A stretch of DNA of 64,000 nt from Rhodosorus marinus (lineage: Eukaryota; Rhodophyta; Stylonematophyceae; Stylonematales; Stylonemataceae): the NCBI GenBank assembly GCA_029953675.1, contig JAMWBK010000001.1, positions 1,029,001-1,093,000 on the forward strand, in the 5' to 3' direction. The number at the start of each line of letters is the position of its first letter. The stretch's first letter is position 1. The notes below the pieces were generated by a model. The model was not told the origin of the DNA. It saw only the letters and a list, made by a program, of their open reading frames with translations, and did no database searches. Shown here one piece after another: positions 52,239 through 63,000 of this stretch. Made by a program: the position numbers and the translations under genes.

Positions 52239-55200
52239 GAATGAATGAATGGTTTAATCGGAGGCTGAAAAAAAAAAAAACCCCGAGGGGAAAAAAAGAC
52301 TAAGCGCGGCGAAGTACTCGCGCCTCCAACATCAAAGCGGCATTCATGCGCCACAGCAGGAAACTTAAGCGGGTAAACAACGATTGAAGACGGTCAGGGC
52401 GTTCGCGGAACAACTCCCGAAGCCAGCGAGAACCAACAGAGTCCATGAACCCAAAGCACTCAATGATCAGGGGTACCAAGCGATGTGCTAGTGCCGAAGC
52501 ACGAACACCAGGGGAAGACAAAGCCCCCGCGTATTTGATCTCTTTGCGGCGTCTCATGCTGGCGGCGGCAGATCCACGGCGCTCCCCCGCAGCCGGGAGA
52601 TAACGACTAGCTTGAGGGTTGGGAACAGCAAGATCAACGTATGTGGTACGGCGGCTGTCGTCACAGGTTATCACCAGGTCGGCTACACGGCGTTCATCAT
52701 TTTGAAAGTCCGCGACGGGTAAAGGTTTCTCACGTTCGATTTCCAGACCGGCTTGCTGGACTATAGGCCGAAGTTCCCGGTATAACAGGTTCAAGATCCG
52801 TGTGTGGCGGCGGGTTCGAGCACCTTTCACCGCCGGGCAACTAGCGAGCAGGTGGGCGCCAAAATCTGCGTTGTCTTCAGTCTGAGAGCAGAGAGGGCAC
52901 GACGAACCCATCTCGTACGGCCAAGGGGGCTGCTGTAAGCCGAGGTATAAGCGCAGTGAAGTACGCACTTCGAAATCCGACAGTGTGAGTGGCGGAAAGG
53001 CTGGTACGGTCATGAGCCACTGAGAGCTAAGAACCCCTCCAAGACTACGTAGGCGGGCGCGAGCGCGAGAAGATGAGACCATCTGCGCGAGGAGTCGGCC
53101 ATATGCAGCACGGTGCAAGTCCCAAGAAAGGATATTTTGCAGCGCATCCGTGCGTGCTTGAGCTCGGCTCCCAGCGCGCTGGGAATCATCAGGAGGATCA
53201 ACTGGAACTTCTTCTTCTGCGGCAACCACTGGGTCAATCTCCCCTAGAACAGGTTCAGGCGCAGGACGAATCCCCGGGGCGGAGCCTCGAGAGCGGTCAA
53301 ATACAGCTCGCCAGTCAGGAAGACGGGGTTGAACGGTTTCGGGGAGACTAGTACAGGAGTTCAGGGCGGTTTGGAGCTCCAGAAACAAGTCTTGGGCGCT
53401 TTCCGGTACGCTGGGAAGCAAGACACCCCGCGAGAGGCTCGCCATCAAATTGCGGAACTTCGAGATACCCAAGCTGCTCAAAGTGGGAAGTGCGGTTCCC
53501 CAGGCCCCTACTGCGGCTGCAGGTTGGACCACAACACGATTGCAGAGGCCCAGTCCCCCCAATCTCAATGGGAGGCCTACCTGGGCGCGCACAACATCAC
53601 AGGTGGGTCGCGGCAGAGCGCTCAGCTCTTCATCGAGAAAATACCCCAGGTCACGGAAACTTTCAGCATCCGCACGAGTGGCCAACCACCGGCCCCAATG
53701 AGTTGGAAGTGAGCGAAGCCAATAGGTTAACCGCTGACTGCAACAATACCGAAACAGCAACAACGAGCACTGGAGAAAGCCCGGAGGTAGCCGTCGAAGC
53801 TCTGCAACCAGCTGTCTGTGCTTACCGAGGAGCTGCAGCAACTCGCCTTCAACGAAGGACGGCGACCCGTAGGGGATGCCTAAGTGGACAAAACCATCCG
53901 GTCTCCAAATATCCTGGAACGACGCAGGTACCTGCTGCTCTTGTGCAGCTACACCTCCCCAGTAGAACGATTTGTGATGATTAACCTCCAGGTCAACCCG
54001 CGAAGCCAAGGAGCGGAGACGATCATAAGCGAGCGCTAGAGTATCAGGGGGCCCCAGGAGGCACACGTCGTCGTGGTATACAACCGTACGAACCTGCGGG
54101 AATTCGGAGCGAAGACAAAGCAAGACGAGTTGTAGTCCACAGGCATGTAGGAAAGGGGACAAGGGATCACCCTGTTGTACCCCTGTGCGCGCCGCAAACG
54201 TGTGTGAGGAAGCGCCAAGGGTGTCATAGGTAGCCCCACGACCAAGCGGAGAATAAAGTCTACTAACAAAGGGAAAGCCTACAGGGAAGACTTCGCGCAC
54301 CACGTGCATGAGAGCCGGACGAGAGACGCGGTTGAACGCATTGGTAAAATCTACAGAGAGGAGCCCAGAATCTGGGGAGTACGCCATTTCCGAACGGAGT
54401 AAAACAGACAACAACTCACAGCCACCACGATAGCCCACGCCTAACTGCACGTGCCCAAAGAAACGGCGGGATTCGGGAACCAGGATTTTCACTAACCATC
54501 GCGCCGCCAATTTGCGGACCACCTCAACCAGGCCAATAGGGCGAATAGCAGGGCTCGAGGCCGTGTGGCTGGGCTTCGAAAGCAGACACAACTGCGAACG
54601 CCCGACCAAGAACCACGCACACTCACACAGGGGATCACCATTCACAAGCGCTTCGACCACCCACGCCAACGCCTTCAAACCTTCATCACTTAAGAAACGG
54701 AGATATTCCACCCGCAGCCCCGAGGGCCCTGGGGAACGGCCCTTCGGAGCATCATGAACCAACTCACGCACCGCCTCCAGATTGACCACTAACCGCGCAC
54801 TGGGATGTGGCGCGGCGCGGTACTCTTCCAACACTGATTCAAACGAGGAGTCCCAAGGGGAGCCTTCCGAGGGAAAGAGCAAACGGAGCGGTGAAGAAAG
54901 ATCATCGGAGTATGGAACCACAGGTTGCCGCTGCTGGAGGATCCCGGCTGCCCGCCGCAGATCACCGCCTGCCACCGCGTGACGCGCCCGATTCTGTCGA
55001 GAAGACCTAAAAGCTGAGGAAGCACTAGGAGAAAAGGAAGAGAGAGAAGCGAAATAAAGACGTTCGAGGTCCTCAAAGTCGCCGGAAAGGAACATTTGCA
55101 GTTTTCGGCGAGGGTGGACCCGGCGAGGATGTGGGTTGAGGGGGACGGTAGAGGATGTGAGCACGAGGCGGGGAAAAAAGAACAAGAGTTCCCAGCGAAT

Positions 55201-55269
55201 AGAGCAGTGAGGGTTCGCGGCGACCTGCTGCCAGAGAAAATCCAACACCAATCCTAGGGGCTTATGAAG
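52239..55269 (-). mobile_element. LINE-B copy B2, nested in LINE-A, 7-bp target duplication
   Basis: Minus-strand insertion, 5'-truncated early in ORF2, with 3' UTR (12-T run) and a tail of three ATTC units. TCCTATT flanks both sides (52232-52238, 55270-55276). Removing the insert restores the LINE-A 5' UTR (CCTTTCCTATTTGGGTTGGG). Confidence 0.93.
52300..55269 (-). CDS. LINE-B ORF2, open but lacking the first ~60 codons
   Basis: About 989 codons from LHKPLGLVLDFLWQQ to the stop, with no interruption. The first codons of the open frame (to 55317) come from flanking LINE-A. RT motifs KGRSPGPSGLRVEYL, RPIGLVEVVRKLAARWL, VDFTNAFNRV, GVQQGDPLSPFLHACG, VYHDDVCLLG; finger CPLCSQTEDNADFGAHLLASC; endonuclease RRVADLVITCDDSRRTTYVDL. 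With the start missing it probably is not expressed normally, but it is the best LINE-B reference here. Confidence 0.88.
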   Translation of the reverse strand, partial: LHKPLGLVLDFLWQQVAANPHCSIRWELLFFFPRLVLTSSTVPLNPHPRRVHPRRKLQMFLSGDFEDLERLYFASLSSFSPSASSAFRSSRQNRARHAVAGGDLRRAAGILQQRQPVVPYSDDLSSPLRLLFPSEGSPWDSSFESVLEEYRAAPHPSARLVVNLEAVRELVHDAPKGRSPGPSGLRVEYLRFLSDEGLKALAWVVEALVNGDPLCECAWFLVGRSQLCLLSKPSHTASSPAIRPIGLVEVVRKLAARWLVKILVPESRRFFGHVQLGVGYRGGCELLSVLLRSEMAYSPDSGLLSVDFTNAFNRVSRPALMHVVREVFPVGFPFVSRLYSPLGRGATYDTLGASSHTFAARTGVQQGDPLSPFLHACGLQLVLLCLRSEFPQVRTVVYHDDVCLLGPPDTLALAYDRLRSLASRVDLEVNHHKSFYWGGVAAQEQQVPASFQDIWRPDGFVHLGIPYGSPSFVEGELLQLLGKHRQLVAELRRLPPGFLQCSLLLFRYCCSQRLTYWLRSLPTHWGRWLATRADAESFRDLGYFLDEELSALPRPTCDVVRAQVGLPLRLGGLGLCNRVVVQPAAAVGAWGTALPTLSSLGISKFRNLMASLSRGVLLPSVPESAQDLFLELQTALNSCTSLPETVQPRLPDWRAVFDRSRGSAPGIRPAPEPVLGEIDPVVAAEEEVPVDPPDDSQRAGSRAQARTDALQNILSWDLHRAAYGRLLAQMVSSSRARARLRSLGGVLSSQWLMTVPAFPPLTLSDFEVRTSLRLYLGLQQPPWPYEMGSSCPLCSQTEDNADFGAHLLASCPAVKGARTRRHTRILNLLYRELRPIVQQAGLEIEREKPLPVADFQNDERRVADLVITCDDSRRTTYVDLAVPNPQASRYLPAAGERRGSAAASMRRRKEIKYAGALSSPGVRASALAHRLVPLIIECFGFMDSVGSRWLRELFRERPDRLQSLFTRLSFLLWRMNAALMLEARVLRRA

Positions 55270-55358
55270 TCCTATTTGGGTTGGGTTTGGTCGATTATTC
55301 TCTCGGTGCGGTTTCATATTGGTGGTGCAACGTTTCCTTTGCGCATTCCCTGAGGATG

Positions 55359-55420
55359 GTCGAGCGCGGAGATATCCCTACCATTCGTTCGAGGATGGTA
55401 GGGATATCTCCGCGCTCGAC
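55359..55420. repeat. Perfect 26-bp inverted repeat at the ORF1 start of LINE-A copy 2
   Basis: Arms 55359-55384 and 55395-55420, loop of 10 nt. The right arm is the normal ORF1 start; the left arm is an extra inverted copy. The insertion keeps the frame, adding 13 codons (MVERGDIPTIRSR) before MVGIS. Confidence 0.9.
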
Positions 55421-58400
55421 GGAGCCTCCTCCCAAGGAGGCACTGCCAGGTGGGGGACTCCGTGTTCGCCTCAGCTGCGGCACGTTTTCTTCCGAGGTTG
55501 ACTTGGAAGGCGCTTCTGGCACCCAGGCGCGTGCACTTATCTCCGCTGTCACCAGCCTGATCACGGCTGCGAGTGATCGTGGAGTGCTCCCTCAGCTCAC
55601 CCAGAAGCTAGGTGGGCTGGAATCGGGATTGCTGGCCAGGTCAAATTCAAATTCGGACGAGAATTTGAATTGCCCCAGAGTGGCAGCGTTGGCTGAAGGC
55701 AGTCAACATCAGGTCAATCAACATGAACCTGTCCCGGGACAGGCGAGGGCGGTTGCTTCTGCGCTGGACAGTACGACGTTGGGGAGCGGCAGGCCGGGCC
55801 AAAACGCGCCTCAGCGCTCGGGGACTCGAGGCAATGGTGGTGGTTACTGTGCGGCAACCGGTGTGGAGGAGACTGCAGCTGTGGACTTCCCTCTCTTGGA
55901 CCAGCCCTCAGGTGGTCACCAGCTCCCGGCTACTGCGGGGGCACGTGGTGTCCGCAAGGGGGGCGCTTCGTACGCCTCAGTCTTGCGGAAGGGCACCACT
56001 GCCACACGTACGGCGGCCATGCTCCGTTTACTACCATCTCGCGAGCCTCAGGATGGACCTGTGGAGACCACTCTCCAATTTCTGTGGGTGCGAAATGTCC
56101 GGCCCCAGACTACACGAGGCCAGGTTCCGTCTATGCGAGACTTCCGGGACACTTTTGCGTTAGGGTGCAGCCGGGGTGATTTCTTCTTCGCAAACTATGA
56201 GGGCCGCGATGTGCTGTTTTTGGTCTCCGCAACCGCCGCCAAGTACCTGGAGACCTTGCTGGCGAAGCCTACCGAGCAGTGGCCTGAGAGCGCCCGGTGG
56301 CTGCGCTGCAACCCGCAGGTGGTTTTGCACTTCGATTTTGACCGTTTCTCGGGCAATTTCCTTTCTCCGGGAGAAACGGCAGGGCTCTCTGAGCATGAGA
56401 GCAGCGTGAAGGCGGCAGCGATCCATTGGCTACGGATTCAGCGCCTTGAGAGGATCTTGTTGGAGCGGTTCCGGTCGGGCCCTCGTCACCTGCGCATGGC
56501 GGTGTCCAGCTTCTTCGATCTGGAGAGGCGACTTGTGCTGACTTCGCGCTACAAGACAGAGCTGCAGCGGGTGGGGATTTTGGAGGGCTCTGCTTCCAGC
56601 ACCACTTCCAGCGAGAGTGGTGAAGCAGGGGAGCAGACTGAGGGCATGGCGATGGAGGACGCCCAGGTTACTTTGCTGAAGCCCGCGGAATCCGTTCCGC
56701 GAGCCTCGCGGAGTGGGCGGCTCACGACTTTGGTGCGGATAGGAGGTAAGAGAGCGAGGACCGACTCCCCGGGTCTAAGGGGGAGAAGCACGATTAGCGC
56801 TCCAGGCACGGCTGCGAGGTCGCAGCCTATGGATCTACAGTCTTATGTCCCGAAGGAGGGCGGAGACTGGGGCATTTGGCGTACGCGTTTTCGGAGTTGG
56901 CTCCGGCGGTGGATTTCTTTGGAAGGAGGCTCGCTTCCCCTCCGTGGGGGCATTCCCCCAGTCGTCCTCCCTCGTGGAGACCTTCTAGTAGCTGGAACCA
57001 TTCTCGATTTCATCTTCACGAGCCTGGCTCGTAACATTCGGGACACAGTCATTTGGGTTTTTCTGGGGGTCATGCCGCGCCTGATTCTGGCCCCCATTCA
57101 CACATCGGAGCGCAGATGGCGAGTACGAGACCGACTGGCCCTGTTCTTGAAGGGAGACTTCGAAGTACTACAGCGCAGCTATTTGGCGTCGTCAGCACCA
57201 TCCGCCCGTCGGACTCGGCATGGCACAATGTCGCCCGTGCCGGTCGAGTACAGAAACTGGTAGCAGTGGGCGATTTAAGTCGAGCGGCGCGGGTTTTGGA
57301 GGGCCAGGCGCCTGTCCTCCCCTACGATGATAGTCTCGCCCAGACGGTGTCGTCTTTGTTCCCTGAGTCCGACGTGGACTTGTCCCCTGAATTCGAGGTC
57401 TTCTTGGACCGTCCGGAGTTGGCCAGGTTTCGCATCGATCTGACGCTCAGTGAGTCTGACCTGGAGGATTTGCTTCGTACCTCGCGTCGGGGACGCTGTC
57501 CCGGACCCTCCGGACTAAGAACAGAGCTATTGCAGGCCCTGAGCCAGCCTGGCCAGAGCGCGCTTCTGAGGATCCTTAACAAGTTGTTCCAGGGCGTATC
57601 GGGTGCGTCTGCGCCATGGAAACATCTCCGGCAGATACAGCTTTGCTTGCTAACGAAACCTGACCACCAGCCGGCCCACCCGCGTCTCCGGCCGATCGGG
57701 ATGGTGGAGAGCCTACGGAAGTTAGCCGGGAGATGGCTATGCCAGCGCCTTCGCCAGCGAGTCACAGCTTTCATAGCGCCCTTGCAAGTAGGGGTGGGAT
57801 TTTCTGGGGGTTGCGAACTGATCACCCATGGGATCGAGCTAGAACGCGCCAGTAGGCCGGAGTGGGGAGTCTTGGTGGTTGATTTCCGGAACGCATTCAA
57901 CAGCGTGTCGCGGACGCATGCGCTAGCGGTGCTCCGACGTGTGTTTCCGGATGCGTGGCCGTTTCTATCGGGTATTTACGGAGGGGAGAGCCTCCCCTAC
58001 TTGACAACGGAGGGCACTGTTTTTCAAGCACTTACCGGCGTCCAACAAGGCGACCCTTGCGGACCTCTTCTTCATGCCTGTGCCCTACAGCTCGTACTTT
58101 TACGTCTTTCGACTGAGGTCTGGGATCTTCGAATCTGCGCGTACCACGATGACGTAACATTGCTGGGCACCCCTGACACCCTGGCTAGGAGGCTGACCGA
58201 GATCGAAGCGATTGCACGTCGCGTCGGTTTGACTGTGGAAACAGAAAAATGTCGCTTTCTCCCCGCGAGGGACGTGTCGTTGGCCTCTCTGCCACCCACT
58301 CTGCGACTAATCAGCGAACGTGAAGGGTTCGAACACCACGGCGTCGGATTGGGGACTGACAACCAATCCGACAAGCATCCTGCGAGCGAGTTTTGGCACG

Positions 58401-59787
58401 GGACAAGCAACTCACCGACGCCATTGAGCACCTACCCGACAGCATGCTGCAATCGGCCTGCTTGCTTTCCCGCTTTTGTGCCGGTCCCAGACTCAACTAC
58501 TGGTTGCGCAGCCTGCCTCCAGCTCGGGGCTCGTGGATCGCGGCTAAAGCCGACGAGATGACCCTGCAACACTGGGGAACGCTCTTGGATGAGCCCCTAT
58601 ATCTTGAAGCTGCTCCCGACAGGGACTTGATTCGTGCACAGATCGCTCTACCGTTGCGATTAGGGGGATTCGGCGTCGCAGACCGTGGGCTGGTATGCTC
58701 GCCAGCGGCGGTTGCCTCCTGGGCTACCGCGCTGCGAACGTTGGTGACCTTCCAGATGCGAAGTGCCTGCCTCTTGGCTCGAGCTTTGACCAACGAGGAT
58801 CCAGTGACCCTGCCGCCCCCGCTTTTGACAATTTATGATGGTCTTCAACACGCGTTCAGGAGGTGCAACGCCGTGCCGGACGCAAATCGGTCCCGCTCTC
58901 GTTCCTGGAGGGAGCTGTTATGGGGACGAGCTGAAGCGTTTGAGGATTCTCCCCTCGACCGAGTTCTTGCCGATGACGGAGAGGCTAGCCCCGGGTCACC
59001 TGTTGCAGACTACCCGGGTTTGAGCCGATTGTGGAGCTCCCGCACTGATGTGATTCAACATAGCCTCACCTGGGGCCAACACAGTGCCGCTCACACAGTC
59101 ATGCTCAATTCTCCTCTCACGCCGCCTACCACTGCCGCTCGTCTCCGCGGCATGGGAGGCCACCTCTCGCACTTGTGGTTAACCACTCTACCGTCGTCAT
59201 TGAGTCATCGTCTCGATGCTTTCCAGTTCCGTTCTGCCGCGCGGATCTATCTCGGTTTGCCACAGGCTCCGTGGCACTCTAATCGGCCGTCTTTCTGTCA
59301 GGGATGTGAGAGCCGGATTGACGCTTGTGGCTACCACTTCCTGGGTTCCTGCGGACTGTTGAGAGGGCTCCGTACGAGGCGTCACACTCGCCTCAAGTAC
59401 ATCCTCAGCGAATTTTTGACTCGGATAGGGCATACGGTTGAGGTTGAGTCGGAACTGCGCAGATCAATCTCGGACTCTGCACCGCCCCGTTGTATAGCCG
59501 ATCTCCTCGTCTCCGACGCTGCTGCCAGACGCTCAACATATGTGGACCTTGCGATTACCTGCCCCGTGGCCAGCGCCCACCTCACCGCAGCCGCCAGCCG
59601 CCGGGGGGCCGCGGCTTCAGCCCTTCGAAGAGTTAAGGAACGACGGTATGCTGAGAGCATGGCCAGTCTGCCTTGCGCTGAGGGTCGCTCTCACCGGTTC
59701 CAGCCATTCATTGTGGAAAGCTTTGGTCACGTGGATAAGTCGGGTTTAGAGTGGTTGCGGAAATGTTTTGCTGAGCATCCTACTTAA
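55395..59787 (+). pseudogene. LINE-A copy 2 ORF1-ORF2, fused and frameshifted
   Basis: ORF1 (MVGISPRSTEPPP at 55395) runs into ORF2 without a stop because one C is missing from the CCCCC run near 56765, giving a continuous frame to 57263. Later breaks: near 57240 (PVPVEYRNW and stop), near 58360 (TTTGTC replaced, frame lost, resuming at 58393) and a nonsense change at 59785 (HPT then stop where others have EY). YHDD, finger and endonuclease motifs remain readable. Confidence 0.88.
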
Positions 59788-59976
59788 TATTTTGCGCTCT
59801 TGAGGCGTTTAAGTGTCTCCCTTTGGCGATATTTCAGCCACATGCTTTCCGAGGCACGCCATCGGCGCCTGGGGTTGCATGCTTCCCTCCCTAGTTATTA
59901 GTTCATCTTCACGCCTTGCGTAGCGCTTCAGGCTATGCTAGTAACGTCCAATAAAGCCATATTCAGAATTTGCTAG

Positions 59977-59982
59977 TTTATT
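59977..59982 (-). terminator. AATAAA poly(A) signal for the HYR/LNR gene
   Basis: Minus-strand AATAAA 80 bp after the stop codon at 60062, a usual 3' UTR distance. Confidence 0.5.
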
Positions 59983-60061
59983 ATTCCACGCAGTGAATTC
60001 TGTACCATTAACCATTACCTACCAAAACACTCATGAAATCGAGGGGCTTGTGGACGGGAAA

Positions 60062-63000
60062 CTAAGTCAAATCTGCGCATGAATAGCTTCCCTCGAAGAG
60101 CGGACAGAGAATTTTAGCCTTATTGCTCAGCCTCGTATCTTTTGCAACCAGTTGTCCCGTAACCACCACGTTATTCAAGGTTACTCTGGCCTTGGGTATA
60201 AGTAGACTGAAAGGGTAGAGATTGCCCGGCGTGTTCTTCACGGTAACATCCCTCTCTTGATCATGGATATTCACAAGAATCTGCCCCGGGTTACATGCCT
60301 GCAAATCATAGACAAGAGGCTGAAGCCTGACCGTGGAAGTCCTTCCTGGGACGTTCAAAACAATTGACGCCGTCGGATCACACTCAAACTCCACCCGTCT
60401 CACCCCACCCTTCCCATTGACCGTGAACAGTTGCTCCAAGTCGTCCAGATGGAAAATGTTGTAAATAGAGTGTCTAGCTAGTAACTTCACGGTGTCATCC
60501 TCCACGACAACTAAACCTTTCGTTGACATCGACACGGTTCCAGTGATTCCGCAACCATCTAATCCAACTTTGCAAAAGCGTCGACGTGGCCCATCATCAA
60601 GTTTGAGCAGAGACTCATCATTGAACAACCGATCAGAAAGATCAACTGTCTGCGCCACAAGTCGCTCATAGTCCTCAACGTCGTAGGACATAGCCGAGTT
60701 GACGACGAGTCCGTTCTTCGTTTTGAGCTTCAGAGATTTTCCGTAGTGAATGATCCTGCGAGCGTCCGCCGTCGCATCTGCTGCTTCAGCTTCCTGGATC
60801 GTCACCTTGTACCCCGCAACAACAGCTTGTGGGAGAGGACAGCTCGATTCCGAACCACCAATCATTCCGTTGATACCCGCATTTTTCCGCGCTTTGATAC
60901 CGCCCTCAATAAACGCGTTGCTGGCCATCGACAAGTGCTTCAATGAGGACGTGCTCATATAGAGTGAATCATCAAACATCGCCCCGACGGTTCTGACCCT
61001 GATCATCTGTTTCTGTACCGCTGTGGCGCTGTTCCCGCATCTGTCGCTGGCTGTCCACGTCCTGGTAATCAATTTCTCACCACTGCAACGATCGTCAGGA
61101 ACGCTGTACTCGTCCTCGTACTGTATCATCACGTCCGGCGAGCAGTCATCAGTAACCATTGGCCATCCAGTAACCTCCGGCGAGATCCTGTCTTCGAGGT
61201 ATGTAACAGTAACATCATCGGGAAATCGCAAAAACTCCGGTGGCGTCACATCTCCCTTGATCGTAAGCCGTTGTGGAGCTGTTGCCGTGTTCGAGCATCC
61301 ATCCGTTACTCTAAACGTCCGTGTGATGACCACCTCTCCGAAGCAACGACCATCAGGAAGACTGGAATCGTCCTCATATTCAACATTACCAACCGTCGAG
61401 CAGCTGTCCGTCGCCCCTGGAAAGCCAGTCCTCGCCGTCGCGAGGTCATCTTCAGCGGCAGTACAGCTGAAAATTTCGTCATTGGGAAAGTTTGTAAACT
61501 CTGGCTTAAACGTATCCCGCAACAACGTTATAGTCTGGGTTTCTGCTACTTTTTGACCGGAAGGGTCAGTCGCACTCCAGGTCCTGGTGAACACTCGGCC
61601 ATCGCAAGTATTCCCGCCCTCGACGCTCGACGTTTGTACCTCGCCATTGAAGCACTCGTCATCGTCCACCGCAGTTACGTCAAAGTCGTCCATCGGGGTT
61701 GGAGTAAAGTCACGCTCACAGATTGCGTCAAAGCTTGCCGGAACATTTAGCAATGTTGGTGGCGTCTCGTCGAATACTATCTGAGTAATTAATTGTTCAA
61801 CGCTGCTGGAATTGTCGCACTCGTCCGTTGCTGTCCAAGTCCTCGTGATATCCCTCTCTCCGTTACAAAAACCGTCAGGAATCTCATCGGAGTAAGAAAT
61901 CCTCACGTCACGACTACAGTCATCGGTCGCAGTTGCCGACCCTCCAGTGTTGTCAGGGGACATATCGGCTCCATGAGGTACAACAAAATCGGGAGGCGTC
62001 GGTTGCTCAAACTCTGGTGCTCCTTGGTCTCCGAGGACTGTAATCACCTGTGTCATTTCGGATGTATTCCCCGATGGATCGACTGCACTCCAGGTCCTTG
62101 TAAATAGTCGCCCCTCACAGGCGTTGCCGCTTTCCACGTTGGACATTTGTACCTCATTATTGAAGCACATGTCATTGTCCCTCGCTGTTACACCAGACTC
62201 ATCCATTGGGGTTGGAACAAATTCAGAGTCACACACTGTGTCGAAGCTTTCCGGAACGTCCAGCAAAACTGGTGGCGTCTCGTCCAATACCAGCTGAGTA
62301 ATATTTTGTTCATAGCTGTCGAAATTGCCGCATTCGTCAGTCGCTGTCCAAGTCCTGATAATCCGCATCCCGTTGCAAGATTCGTCGACAACCTCGTCGG
62401 AGTAAGAAACAGTTACAGAAGTGCAGTCATCGGTGGCCACTGGCGATCCTCCGGTGTTCTCGGGAGAGAGATCGACGCCAGGGTCTACTACGACATCACC
62501 CGGACGTGGATCCTCAAACTGAGGTGCGGTTTCGTCCGCAAGGATCGCAACCAACTGCGTCCTCTCAGACACGTTACCCGAAGGGTCCTTCGCTACCCAA
62601 GTCCTTGACCTATTCCTCTGAATGCAGTTGTCTATTGGGGGCACCTCGAAGGACAAGGATGACTCCACGCGACCTGCATAGCAGGGATCATTGTCTAGAG
62701 CGTAGACATCCGCACGGGGAAAGTTCCTACCACACTCAAGAACGACGTCAGCCGGAATTCCAATCAACTCTGGCGGCTCCTCATCAAGTACCAGTCCAGC
62801 GTCAGGATTGCGACATACACGTCGGTCATCGTAAAGGAGGCAAGCACTGGGGTCACCAGACCCCTTGTCACAGGTCGAAAGGCAGCAATCACCACCATCG
62901 TACTGACAATTTGGATAGTTGAGATCCGCGTCGCAGATTCCGTTGCCCTTTCTCGGGCTGCTATTATCACATTCTGTGTTTTCGAACCCAGGTGGTAGCC

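Larger units (their letters stand above)
55270..59965 (+). mobile_element. LINE-A copy 2, main part (plus strand)
   Basis: Continues from 52238 after the LINE-B insert: rest of 5' UTR, ORF1, ORF2, 3' hairpin and a tail with AACGTCCAATAAAGCC. Very similar to the 44.4 kb copy but with several disabling changes. Confidence 0.9.
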
